Shown here in pieces: positions 47,676 through 59,783 of a stretch of 64,000 bases of DNA; position 1 is the stretch's first letter; each line of letters opens with the position of its first letter. Source of the DNA: Pseudoneurospora amorphoporcata (lineage: Eukaryota; Ascomycota; Sordariomycetes; Sordariales; Sordariaceae); assembly GCA_033297205.1 (NCBI GenBank), contig MU859123.1, positions 62,001-126,000 on the forward strand, in the 5' to 3' direction. The notes under the pieces are model-generated. The model ran no database searches. It had not been told where the DNA came from and saw only the letters and a list, made by a program, of their open reading frames with translations. The position numbers were made by a program, and so were the translations under genes.

Positions 47676-50600
47676 CTTGGGTGGTTTGCTGGGGTATAAT
47701 CTTCGAGGTCTCGGTGTGAAAAATAGGGTACGTATGGGCGGGGATCGGGCAGATGAGGCGTATCCTGGGGTATAATGCAATCAGCTAGATGGCGTGCCCG
47801 TCGTCTGGCTACGTGAAAGCTGCAAAAAAGCAAGCAGATGATGTCAGTTTGGGGGTTGAACAACACACGTCCGTGGATGCCAGCAAAGGCAGTAGAATAG
47901 GGGACACGGAAGATGACCTTCGATATGATGAAGGCTCTTATTACAGGCAAAGAGGAAGATGAAGTTGGCCCTGAAAGAGGGGGATGCAAGGACGGGGAGA
48001 CAGACTGACACACAAGACCAAAAAGAGAAGCCTGGAGATATGGCAGGCGGCGGAGAAGGAGCACAAGGATGTAGTGCTAAACCCCGAAGGAGCGGATCGG
48101 ATGAGGAGAGATGGAGGATGGAAGGATGGGAGGGGTGAAATCCAAACTGAAGGAGACCGAAGGAAGTGCGTGGACTCCGTAGGGGGAGATGGTGAGGAGG
48201 GGAAGGCACGATACATACATAGATACGGACGGGAGTGGGCTCCTTGTTTTAATTCACCTCAATGCAGCTCAGTTGGAACCCCAACTTCTATTTTACACGT
48301 TACAATACATACATCGACATACTTGAGTACTGCGCGGCCGTCAACACGACAGGGAAACTTTGACGAAGTCAACTTTGTGGCACCCTTTTGCGACCAGGGA
48401 GCTGTGTCCGTCAACTGCTGCTAGGGGATTTCCCGGGGTGCAGGAACAGTCTATTCACGCCAAACAAAAACAAAGATGGGGTTTAACGGACTGATGGAAG
48501 AGCGCAGCAACAGAAAACACGCCGAGTTCCCTCTGGAAATTGATGAACCAACGTTGTTTCTGGCGGCTTGTGTGGCCTGTTTGGTTCTCAATCTCACAAA
48601 TGTTGAATGCCACTTTGACCCCCGCAGCCCCTGTCATTGATACAGACGCGCCTCCCCCCGCCCCTCCATTGCAGCTCAACACCCTCAACCAAAATCTCCA
48701 ACGCTAGCCATATATGGCCTAGCGGGCTGTCTCATCCCTTCCCCACGGCTTTCTGAGAAAGGGCATTGGCCCCATAAACCTATTAGGCCACGCTAAAGAT
48801 TAGCCACGTCTTGATGTCAGTTACAAGTACCTCTACAAGTCACGATACAGACATTTGTGAACTTCAACTCCAACTGGCTTCATTCGTCGGCACCCCAAAC
48901 CGCCAACTTCCCCACTTGTTCTCGACGTTGCCCTCAGCCCTCCCTCCACTTTGCTCCCGCTGCAACACCATACTCGACGACCAGAGGAAGCCCAAGCAGA
49001 GGTATCACAACACCGGCGACCTGATCTTTTCACATTGCCTAAGGTACATACGCCCACGAACATGCCTGCAAGAGTTTCTTAGCACTTTTGATGGAGGTGT
49101 TCAAGTTCCCGTCTTCCGCCGAACCTGTCTAAGCGGCTGCAACTGCAAGGCACAACACGTACGCTGTCCTCGATGCCTTTTCTACATGGCGTCATAATCA
49201 TCGTCAGGTATCGGCCGACCGAAAGCACTCTGAAAGTGATCAAACATTATCAAAAGCAGAACCGTTGCGAGCCGGAGTCTGGACCGTCGACGGCGTCGGG
49301 CACCGGCTGATGGTCCGCTCCGGAGGGGCCGGATATACGGAGCTTACAGAACATTCCCGCGTTCGCAAGCGAATCTTTCAGTTCCTCGTATTTCCCTACG
49401 GGCTCTCACAAGGCCCGATTCCTTTATCTAGACCCAGGGGCAGCTAGCTACCCTCGCTTGTGTTGCTTGCATTGCTACCCTCGACGTTAATTATGGCGTT
49501 GACAAGCAACTGAACCGAACAAGAGCGGCCACCCTTTCAACTGGTATACTTATCCGCCTCACATCCCTTCTTCTTTCCTTCGAGCATCACCGAGAGCTAG
49601 AAGTTCGAGGAAGGGGTTGGCTTGAACCGACGTGAAGGGGCGAAATATTAAGAGCCAGGCTGGTCCGACACGCGAAAACTAACACGGCAATGGAAATAAA
49701 TCAAAGCCCCGGTATTGCCACTGCTCTAGGGTATTCGGGTACCTTATGCATTCTTTCGGCCGAACCCTCCCGCCCTCTAGCTCCTTGCCCTCACCAAAAA
49801 ATTTTATGTGCCGAAGGATGGTCGAGACGTAGGCCGTAGAGATAGCAAGACGTTCAGGCATACTTCTAGGTTGCTGTCTCTCTGGAGGCAATCATCTAGA
49901 AGAACATCTCCGTGGACACACTTTGCCTCACCCACGATCTGAATGTTGTCAATGGACAATCATTATGCCTCATTCACAGAAAAAAATTGACAAAATATTT
50001 CAAAATTGCAGCGCCTTGGATTGGCTCACTCGGGCTGGCTCGGGAAGTCAGTTCAAGCTTCTCCAAATCAACTCCAGTTTGACCCCATCTTGGTGGCATG
50101 GCCTCCACTACTAGAAATTTTTGGGTTGCTGTACCGGTACAATGCCATCTGGATCTGCGCGTGGAGTGGTGGGGTTTCCGCTGTGGGCTTGGGTGGACTC
50201 GGCTGGTCGGAAGGACTGCCTGTGTTCTCGCGATTCTGGCACGCCAAGACCCAGGCAAAGACGACAACGCTTTTAAAGTTCTTGCAGGACCCAAGCGTCG
50301 CTAGATATCGCCAAAAAGTCACTTCCAGACCCGCCGATATCGTACTAGAACTTTGTCTGTGTTTGACAAGGTCTTGGCATGTAGGGGATGCTGGGGACGG
50401 AAGGGGCGGTAGGGTTCTGTTCTGGTGGGTGGTGTTTTGGTGTGTGCGGCCAAACTCCCAGCAGTGTTCCCGACTTCCCCAACAAGAACCAGGACCACCC
50501 AAAATTTTGGCGAGCAATCAATATGCTGGCTGGCTGGCAGGAGCGGGAACCTTTGCGGCCCAGTGTGTGGCCAGTGCCGACCCCTGGAGTCGTAACGCAT

Positions 50601-51808
50601 CTCGTAAGCCCGGTCGCGATACCTTCGATTACAGCCAGGTGGAGGAACGTGGCTGCCCACTGCGTGCAATGTCTGGAAAGAACGGTAACCGATAGGCAAT
50701 CGATAAGGACCCTGGTGAAAATTATCGTCAGGTCCCTCCCCTCGGTGTCCCTCTCTCAGATGAACCAGAGGAATGTACGACTAGACCCCGCCATCTTATA
50801 GTCGTACACCTTGAGTGTGCGCGTACATTGCAGGTACAGCCCAGCTTGTATTTTACGTCCCTCACCAAAACATTGGGCCCTTCTTTTCATCCGCTGCTGC
50901 CTCGATCTCCGCTGCGAACTTCTACCTCCTTCCCGTCGAAAGTCCGGATCGTATCTCCTCAGAGCAGCCCGTGTAGGTCGCTAAATAGGTGATTGCCTAA
51001 CCTATAACTTTGCCTCAGCTCCAGCACCGGGTATCCGTCAACTGTACTCTCTGTTCGTCGTCCTGGCAGGCGAGACATACCTTACACCATCAAATATTCC
51101 ACGGATATTGGGAAAGTGCGAGTTCCACCTGACTCGCGAACAAGAGACCAACCTGGAAGGACGAACTTGGATACATCTGTATGTATTGTAAGCCCATGTA
51201 CTATCCGCGTATTTGGCTCCATCCATTTCGCCTTTATTATTTTCCTATCCCCTCCCTCCTCAGCCCCGACTCCTCCTTCCTTGCCTCTCCCCACCTGCCT
51301 CTCGTCTGCTCTCGTCTCCTTCGTCTCGTCCTCGTCGAGCCCCCTTCTTACCTTCAGAGGTACATCCCCAAGCCGTATACCCAACGCTACCTGCCTCCAT
51401 TCCCCCTAGACTTTGCTTGGGACAGGATCCGGTCCTTTCAACCTTTTTCCTCTTTTCGAGTCTTCTCTTCCCCGGATTCCACCCTTCCATCCTCTTCGGA
51501 ACCCTGACTCTGATCTTGCCGTGTCTGACCAGCGAGACGAACAATACAGACGACGACATTGACGACGACGGTTTTGTCATTGGCTTCCCCCCATTACTGA
51601 AGCCTCATCCACACCAACATCCAGCCTCCAGTGGCTTTCCAGATCAAAACACAATTTGCTCCCGCTCTTTGCTGAGTTTCGGAGCCATTGCACCAAGTGA
51701 GGATATTCAAAGACACTGGTTCTTGTTCTTGAACTGTGATTAGTAGACGCTAACCACATATTCCGTCCTCCAGCTTTCTAGCCGTCTCCCAGATACCCCT
51801 TCACAACC
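47676..51808. promoter_or_regulatory. 4.1 kb divergent region between fas2 and fas1
   Basis: Shared upstream region of the two fatty acid synthase genes. Pyrimidine-rich leader-like sequence lies at 51220-51530 before fas1. One CCTCGG core is at 50740-50745. A candidate fas1 leader intron is at 51697-51773. Frames inside it (48811-49197 plus, 129 codons; 50006-50695 plus, opposed by long minus frames) show no recognisable domain and are not called as genes. No tRNA or transposon was seen. Confidence 0.6.
51697..51773 (+). other. Candidate 5'-UTR intron of fas1
   Basis: A 77-bp intron with donor GTGAGG, branch sequence GACGCTAACC (around 51746-51755) and acceptor CCTCCAG. It ends 35 bp before the start codon and so affects only the leader. 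Confidence 0.6.
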
Positions 51809-54800
51809 ATGTACGGTACCGCTACCGGCGCTCAGACGGGCGTCACCACCCCCAGGTCGTCTGCCTCCCTGCGGCCGCTCACCCTCTCCCACGGGTCCCT
51901 CGAAACCTCTTTCTTGATACCCACCGGCCTTCATTTCCACGCTACTCAGCTAAAGGAGCGTTTCGCTGCTATCCTTCCCGCCCCCACTGACGAGCTCGCG
52001 CAAGATGACGAGCCCTCATCCATTTTCGAGCTTGTCGCCAGATACATGGGCTTTATCGCGACTGAGGTGGCACAAGGCGAGGACGACGCTCAGGGTTCAT
52101 ACGAAGAGGTGCTCAAGATCATCCTGAACGAGTTCGAGAGGGCGTTCCTACGGGGCAACGATGTCCATGCCCTGGTCTCTACAATGGAGGGCATCGACGA
52201 GAAGAAGCTCGAAGTCATTCGTTGCTACTATGTCGCGCGATCAGCCAGCAACAGAGCCATCAAGCCCTACGAGTCGGCTCTATTCCGTGCCGCCGGTGAA
52301 CACGCGGCCAAGATCTTCACCATCTTTGGTGGCCAAGGAAACATTGAGGAGTACTTCGAAGAGCTTCGGGAGCTGCACCACACCTATCCGGCATTCGTCA
52401 GCGAGCTGATCACCACATCCGCCGAGCTGCTCCAAACTCTGTCCAGCCACCCTGACGCCGAGAAGCTGTACCCCAAGGGCCTTGACGTGCTTGGTTGGCT
52501 TCAGAGCCCAGAGGCCACCCCCGATGTCGACTACCTTATTTCCGCTCCCGTCAGCTTCCCCTTGATTGGTTTGGTACAGCTGGCACACTATCAGGTCACT
52601 TGCAAGGCGCTGGGTGTACATCCCGGTGTCCTTCGTGAGAGAATCAGCGGAACGACAGGTCACTCTCAAGGTGTTGTCCTTGCCGCTATTACTGCGGCCG
52701 CGGATTCGTGGGAAAGTTTCGAGGAGCATAGCAAGTCTGCGTTGACCATTCTCTTCTGGATTGGCGCTCGCAGCCAGCAAACCTTCCCTAGGACTTCCCT
52801 GGCCCCCTCGATGCTTCAAGACTCGGCTGATAATGGCGAGGGTGCTCCTACCCCCATGCTCAGCATTCGGGACCTTCCCCAGGCTGAGGTCCAGAAGCAT
52901 ATCGATCAGACCAATGCCTACCTCCCCGAGGATCAGCATATTTCTATTGCTTTGATCAACAGCCCTCGGAACCTGGTCGTTGCCGGCCCTCCGAGCTCTC
53001 TGCACGGTCTCAACTTGCAGCTGAGAAAGCTCAAGGCTGCTACTGGTCTTGATCAGACCAGAATCCCCCACACCGAGCGTAAGGTGCGGTTTGTGAACCG
53101 TTTCCTGCCCATTACTGCTCCTTTCCACAGCAAGTACCTCGCCAAGGCTTCCGACTTGATTGCCGAAGACCTCAAGGACGTTCAGATTGACTCTCGGACC
53201 CTGGGTATGCCCGTTTATAACACTTTCACGGGCAAGGATCTCCGGGAGGAAGTTGAGGGCAACATTGTTCCCTCCCTTGTACGCATGATTACGGGCGAGA
53301 CAGTGAACTGGGAGAAGGCCACCGTTTTCCAGGATGCCACTCATATCCTCGATTTCGGCCCTGGTGGTATCTCTGGTCTCGGCATTCTGACCAGCCGCAA
53401 CAAGGAGGGTACCGGCGTTCGCGTCATCCTTGCCGGCACGGTGAACGGAACTGTCACTGATGTTGGCTACAAGCCCGAGCTTTTCGATCGTGACGAGGAG
53501 CAGGCAGTCAAGTTTGCTGTGGACTGGGTCAAGGAATACGGTCCTAGACTGGTCAAGAACTCCGTTGGCCGTACATACGTCGATACCAAGATGAGCAGAC
53601 TTCTTGGCCTTCCGCCTTTGTTGGTCGCTGGTATGACTCCTACCACTGTGCCTTGGGACTTCGTTGCTGCCACCATGAATGCTGGCTACCAGATCGAGCT
53701 TGCTGGTGGTGGTTACTATAATGCCAAGACCATGACCGAGGCCATCTCCAAGATTGAGAAGGCTGTTCCTGCTGGTCGCGGTATCTGCGTCAACTTGATC
53801 TATGTCAACCCTCGCGCCATGGGCTGGCAGATTCCCTTGCTTGGTAGACTTAGAGCTGAGGGCTACCCTATCGAAGGTCTCACCATTGGTGCTGGTGTTC
53901 CCTCGATCGAGGTCGCTCAGGAGTATATCGAGACTCTGGGTCTCAAGCACATCTCCTTCAAGCCCGGTTCGGGTGAGGCTATTCAGGCCGTCATCAACAT
54001 CGCCAAGGCCAACCCTACCTTCCCCGTGATTCTCCAGTGGACCGGTGGCAGAGGTGGTGGCCATCACTCGTATGAGGATTTCCATCACCCCATCCTCAAC
54101 CTCTATGGCCGCATCCGCCGTCAAGAAAACATCATTCTTGTTGCCGGTAGTGGTTTCGGCGGTGCCGATGACACTTATCCCTACCTCACTGGTGACTGGT
54201 CCATCAAGTATGGCTATCCCCCCATGCCCTTCGACGGTTGCATGTTCGGTAGCCGTATGATGGTCGCCAAGGAAGCCCACACCAGCCTGGCTGCCAAGCA
54301 GGCTATCGTTGACGCTCCTGGTCTTGACGACAATGACTGGGAGAAGACCTACAAGGGCCCCGCTGGCGGTGTCATCACTGTCCGCTCTGAAATGGGTGAG
54401 CCCATTCACAAGCTCGCCACTCGTGGTGTCCGCCTTTGGGCTGAGATGGACCGGAAGATCTTCAGCCTTCCCAAGGAGAAGAGGGTCGCCGCTCTCAAGG
54501 CTAGCCGTGATTACATCATCGAGAAGCTCAACAAGGACTTCCAGAAGGTTTGGTTTGGTCAGAACAAGGAGGGCAAGGCCGTCGATCTTGAGGACATGAC
54601 ATATGCTGAGATCGTTCGCCGCCTGGTTGAGCTTCTCTACGTCAAGGATGAGTCTAGGTGGATCGACCAGTCGTACACCAAGCTTACTGGTGACTTTATC
54701 CACCGCATTGAGGAGAGATTCACCACCACCCCTGGCCAGCCTTCCAGACTCCAGAGCTACGCTGACCTCAAGGAACCCTACTCTGCTGTTGAGCAGATTC

Positions 54801-57800
54801 TCTCGCACTATCCCGAGGCCGAGAAGCAACTCATCAACGCTCAGGATGTCCAGCACTTCCTGCTGCTCTGCCAACGTCGTGGACAGAAGCCGGTCACCTT
54901 TGTGCCTGTTCTCGATGAGAACTTTGAGTTCTTCTTCAAGAAGGATTCGCTCTGGCAGTCGGAGGATCTTGCGGCTGTCTTTGGCAAGGATGTTGGCCGT
55001 ACCTGTATTCTCCAGGGCCCCATGGCTGCCAAGCACGCTACCAAGGTTGATGAGCCCATCAAGGACATCCTCGACGGTATTCACAACGGCCACATCGCCT
55101 TGCTCACCCGTGACCTATATGGCGGCGATGAGAGCAAGATCCCTACCATTGAGTACTTTGGTGGTAAGCTGATCGAGTCGGAAATTCCTCTCGATATCGA
55201 GGGCCTTACTGTCTCCTATGATGAGCACAAGAACACTTATCGTTTGTCCTCATCGCCTTCCGTTCAACTTCCTTCGCTGGATGCCTGGCTTTCGCTTCTC
55301 GCCGGACACCAAAGAAACTGGCGTTTCGCCCTTCTCCAGTCCGATGTCCTCGTTCAAGGACAAAAGTATCAGACCAACCCCATGCGCCGCATTTTCGCGC
55401 CGACTCGCGGTCTGTTTGTTGAGATTCTACACCCGAACAACCCTGAGAAGACGGTCATTCTCGTCAAGGAGCAGCCGCGCCCCGGCCGCTATCTCGATGT
55501 TATTGAGGTTAAGCTGGACGGCAAGAACGAGATTGTCGTCAACATGATCAAGGATACCACGGCCCTCGGAAAGCCGGTGCCCCTCACTCTCAAGTTCATC
55601 TACAACCCCGAGGCAGGCTATGCCCCCATCCACGAGGTTATGGATGGTCGCAATGATCGCATCAAGGAGTTCTACTGGCGCGCGTGGTTCGGCGATGAGA
55701 AGCTCGACCTCGATTCCTCCGTCCATGAAGTCTTTGACGGCGGCGAGACCACCATTACCAGCGAGGCCATCAATGAGTTTGTCCACGCCGTTGGCAACAC
55801 CGGAGAGGCCTTTGTCGACAGACCCGACAAGGTCATGTATGCTCCCATGGACTTTGCCATTGTTGTGGGCTGGAAGGCTATCACCAAGCCTATCTTCCCT
55901 CGCACCATTGACGGCGACTTGCTCAAGCTCGTCCATTTGTCCAACCAGTTCCGCATGATGCCTGGCGCTGAGCCCCTGAAGAAGGGCGATGTCGTTTCGA
56001 CTACTGCTCAGATCAACGCTGTCATCAACCAGGAGTCTGGAAAGATGGTCGAGGTCTGTGGTACCATCACTCGTGACGGCGAGAAGGTCATGGAGGTAAC
56101 TTCGCAGTTCTTGTATCGTGGTACCTACACCGACTTCGAGAACACATTCCAGCGCAAGGTGGAAACCCCTATGCAGCTTCATCTTGCTACCTCCAAGGAC
56201 GTGGCTGTCCTTCGCTCTAAGGATTGGTTCATGATGGACGATGTCGACAATTCTGATATTGAGCTTCTCGGCCAGACCCTGATCTTCCGTCTCCAGACCT
56301 TGGTTCGTTTCAAGAACAAGACTGTCTTCAGCCACGTGGAGACCCAGGGCCAGGTCCTTCTGGAGCTCCCGACCAAGGAGATTATCCAGGTTGCCACTGT
56401 CAACTACTACGCTGGTGAGTCTCACGGAAATCCCGTCATCGACTACCTCCAGCGCCATGGTTCCTCCATTGAGCAGCCCATCAACTTCGAGAACCCTATT
56501 CCCCTGAGCGGAAAGACTCCCCTCCAACGCAAGGCGCCCTCGTCCAACGAGACCTATGCCCGCGTCTCCGGTGACTATAACCCCATTCACGTCTCTCGTG
56601 TCTTCTCCAGCTATGCCAACCTTCCTGGTACCATCACTCACGGCATGTACTCGAGTGCCGCGGTGCGCAGCTTGGTTGAGACCTGGGCTGCCGAGAACAA
56701 GGTTGGTCGCGTTCGCAGCTTCCACGCCTCTCTTACCGGCATGGTTCTGCCCAATGATGATATCAACGTGAAGTTGCAGCACGTCGGCATGGTTGCTGGC
56801 CGAAAGATCATCAAGGTCGAGGCCAGCAACAAGGAGACCGAGGAAAAGGTGCTCCTGGGTGAGGCCGAAATTGAGCAGCCCATCACCGCTTATATCTTCA
56901 CCGGCCAGGGCTCGCAGGAGCAGGGCATGGGCATGGATCTCTATAACAGCAGCCCTGTGGCCAAGGCTGTCTGGGATCGGGCTGACAAGTACCTTATGGA
57001 TACTTATGGTATGTCCCTACTATTGTCTTTTCGTTGATTTCAATGCTAACAAGTCTGCAGGCTTCGCCATCACCAACATTGTCCGGAACAATCCCAAGGA
57101 GCTTACTATTCACTTTGGTGGCCCTCGTGGCAAGGCCATCCGCCAGAACTACATGTCCATGACTTTCGAGACTGTAGCCGCCGATGGCTCGATCAAGTCG
57201 GAGCGTATGTTCAAGGAGATCGATGAGAAGACTACCTCTTACACATACCGCTCTCCCAACGGTCTTCTCTCGGCTACTCAGTTCACGCAGCCCGCTCTTA
57301 CACTGATGGAAAAGGCCAGCTTCGAGGATATGAAGGCCAAGGGACTTGTGCCCCGTGATAGCACCTTCGCTGGTCACTCACTTGGTGAATACTCTGCGCT
57401 GGCTGCCCTTGCCGATGTCATGCCCATCGAGTCCCTCGTGTCCGTCGTCTTCTACCGTGGCCTCACCATGCAGGTCGCTGTCGAGCGCGATGAGACAGGG
57501 CGCTCCAACTATGGCATGTGCGCTGTCAATCCCAGCCGCATCAACAAGACTTTCACCGAAGAGGCCTTGCGATTCGTGGTCGGCAGCATCGCAGAGACCA
57601 CCGGTTGGCTTCTTGAGATTGTCAACTTCAACGTCGAGAATATGCAGTACGTCTGCGCTGGTGACTTGCGTGCGCTCGACACCCTTGGCGGTGTGTGCAA
57701 CGCCATCAAGATGATGAAGATCGACATTGAGAAGATGCGTAAGGAGTACTCTGCCGAGACTGTCAAGGAGCAACTGGTCGAGATCATCAAGTCGTGCTCC

Positions 57801-58139
57801 AACGACACTGAGGCTAAGCCCACGCCCCTCGTTCTCCAGCGTGGCTTTGCCACCATCCCGCTCCCCGGTATCGATGTGCCTTTCCACTCGACCTTCTTGC
57901 GGTCCGGTGTCAAGCCTTTCAGAAGCTTCTTGCTGAAGAAGATCAACAAGACTACCATCGACCCATCGAAGCTCATTGGCAAGTACATTCCCAACGTAAC
58001 TGCTAGACCGTTCGCAATCACCAAGGAGTATTTCGAGGATGTCTACCGGTTGACGAACTCCCCCAAGATCCAACAGATCTTGGCAAACTGGGACAAGTAC
58101 CAGGAGGAGGGCGCCAGTGGAATCGCTGATGCTGAGTAA
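51809..58139 (+). CDS. fas1: Fatty acid synthase subunit beta (AT, ER, DH, MPT)
   Basis: Two exons, 51809..57008 and 57061..58139 (52-bp intron, donor GTATGT, CTAAC branch, TGCAG acceptor); 2092 aa, in frame and of typical length. Domains in order: acetyltransferase with nucleophile Ser about 286 in GTTGHSQGVVLA; flavin-dependent enoyl reductase beginning near VAGMTPTTVPWDF (about 605); hot-dog dehydratase with GDYNPIHVSRVFSSYANLPG (about 1588); and malonyl/palmitoyl transferase with Ser about 1840 in FAGHSLGEYSALA. The intron interrupts the MPT domain between PVAKAVWDRADKYLMDTYG and FAITNIV. It catalyses loading, dehydration, enoyl reduction and release of palmitoyl-CoA, partnering the divergently transcribed alpha subunit. 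It ends GASGIADAE. No catalytic residue is missing. Expression is probably co-regulated with fas2; this is inferred from position. Confidence 0.97.
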
Positions 58140-59126
58140 CCGATTTGTGTGTTGAGAGGAACAAGGACAGCATGGCGACGTTCAAGAGAGGAAAATTACG
58201 AGTAATGAGGAGGTCGGAATGTCTTGAAGGATTGTCTTATTCGCCGCAGTTTTTTCATGTGTTATGATTTTTTCATGGGTTTAGGCGTTTTAGAAGATGA
58301 ACTTATGGTACGGAAAATATTTCGAGTATAGAAGGTAAATCAACAATTTTCGCTAAATGACGGTGCCCCCAGTTGAGCGCTGTGAGATCCCGCACACTAT
58401 ACTCGTCTATATAACCATGCTGGTATCGTCCTCAACTTGTCTTACGGGCCCGCAAAGTCTGGCTGGTGCTGCAGTGATAACAAAATCTAACCGGTGATGA
58501 GCGTAGTAACTAACGTCAAGGCCCGTCAAAGAGATTGGAGCAGAGAGATGAAAACTGTACAGGTACGACTCTGTAAGTGTACCATGAGTGTGAGAAGGAA
58601 GATATCGGACAGAACGATGACAGAAGGGGAAAAGGGTCGACTGCGAGAAGGGACGAAGCAGCTATGACGGGCCCGAGCATCAAGACGATAAGGAGAAAGA
58701 GAAAGAAGCTCGTCAAGCGCAGTTTCCTCATTGTCTAGAGCATATATTGCCCATGATTTGCATCTCGAAGAAAACATCCACACAACCTAACATCCACTAC
58801 CTTTACCTATCTCGATAAATCGATCGGTCAGCATTAGTGCGTATCAGTTATCGCTCTCCCACTATAACAACCTTCAGCTTGGAACAACCTCTCGCCAACG
58901 AACAAACGTCGGTCATCACGAGTACGCATTTACGAAACTTAACAGAAAAGTGCATCGACATTCAAGCATTTATTATTGCGCGCGGTCCCCACTATCGTCT
59001 GCGACAATCCCTTTCCTGGGAAAGGAACGCTGGGCCTTTCCTCTCCCGGTAAGTACCCGATGGCCTTGATTGGAAATCATGCTACCAAGCACTAACGGTG
59101 TGTCGTATCAGACTTGTCTTCCGGCC
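58140..59126. other. Intergenic: fas1 3' flank and upstream region of the next gene
   Basis: AT-rich 3' flank of fas1 (to about 58450), then the upstream sequence and leader of the 59127 gene. A leader intron is at 59049-59111. No coding region is supported between them. Confidence 0.5.
59049..59111 (+). other. 5'-UTR intron before the 59127 start codon
   Basis: A strong intron signature: donor GTAAGT, branch CACTAAC (59090-59096) and acceptor ATCAG ending at 59111. It removes an upstream in-frame ATG at 59070, leaving the Kozak-like GGCCATGG start at 59127. Confidence 0.75.
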
Positions 59127-59783
59127 ATGGATAAAGACACAGCCCAGAGATTCGACCAGAACAGCCGGAAGAGATGGATGCTCGACAAAATTCATGCTTT
59201 CAAACAATCACTCGGGGAAAATGAAAATAAACCTTCGCCAGACTACGCACTCAACAAGGAGCCTGGTTACACACTGGTGTTTTATCATCTAGACCGCATG
59301 GCATACAGGCTGAGGAATTCGGGAAATCCCTCACAGGCTCACCTATGGGCGAGGGTGTAGGAAAACCTGTTGCCCGAAGACCGGTTCAGGGATGCGCTTC
59401 TGCGGGCTGTGAGGGGGGAAGTTCCGCGGAGTGTCTTTGAGGATGCATTGCTTTATCGGCTTGAACCTTGGGAAGAATGGGTCGAAAAGATGAGAGTTCA
59501 TTGCGCGAAGTACTTGGACTGGCGGCTTGGTCGGCTGAAAAAAGAGCAGGATTTGGAGGAGAGGTTTGGGGGGGTTGAGGATGACGAAGAGATGACGGAA
59601 GTTGAGGATAACGCAGAGATGACCCAAGCGATGGAGGGAATGGAGGATAAGGGCCAACTGAAGCCTTCGGGGTATGAGGCCGACGTCGAAGGGGATGAGG
59701 AAGCAGAAACAGTTGAGAAAGAAGCACTACTGCCAAACAAGACAACAGCGAAGAGTATAGGGGAGGAGTACCAACGTCTATAG
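59127..59783 (+). pseudogene. Unrecognised acidic protein interrupted by an in-frame TAG
   Basis: The frame starts MDKDTAQRFDQNSRKRWMLD and reads 77 residues to WARV, then meets TAG at 59358-59360. It continues in the same frame for 141 more codons (ENLLPEDRFRDALLRAVRGE onward). The protein looks continuous across the stop: helical, basic-amphipathic text on both sides (MAYRLRNSGNPSQAHLWARV; EDALLYRLEPWEEWVEKM). It ends in a very acidic tail with repeated EDDEEMTEVEDN-like text. Either the gene carries a nonsense mutation, or a stop-containing segment is an intron. The best candidate, 59277..59360, is 84 bp (a multiple of three) with GTGTTT donor and TGTAG acceptor, but lacks a good branch site. 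I do not recognise the family. Treat it as a possibly broken gene. Confidence 0.5.

Noticed and set aside
48811..49197. 129-codon plus-strand frame with CxxC pairs between the fas genes
   Set aside because: The Cys spacing fits no zinc-finger family I know, there is no supporting intron, and the start context is poor. A gene here cannot be fully excluded.
52280..55093. 937-codon minus-strand open frame opposite fas1
   Set aside because: Same effect: antisense shadow caused by codon preference in fas1. The 451-codon frame at 55427-56782 is rejected for the same reason.
59070..59126. Upstream in-frame ATG for the 59127 gene
   Set aside because: It lies inside a strong leader intron (59049-59111) and would be removed by splicing.
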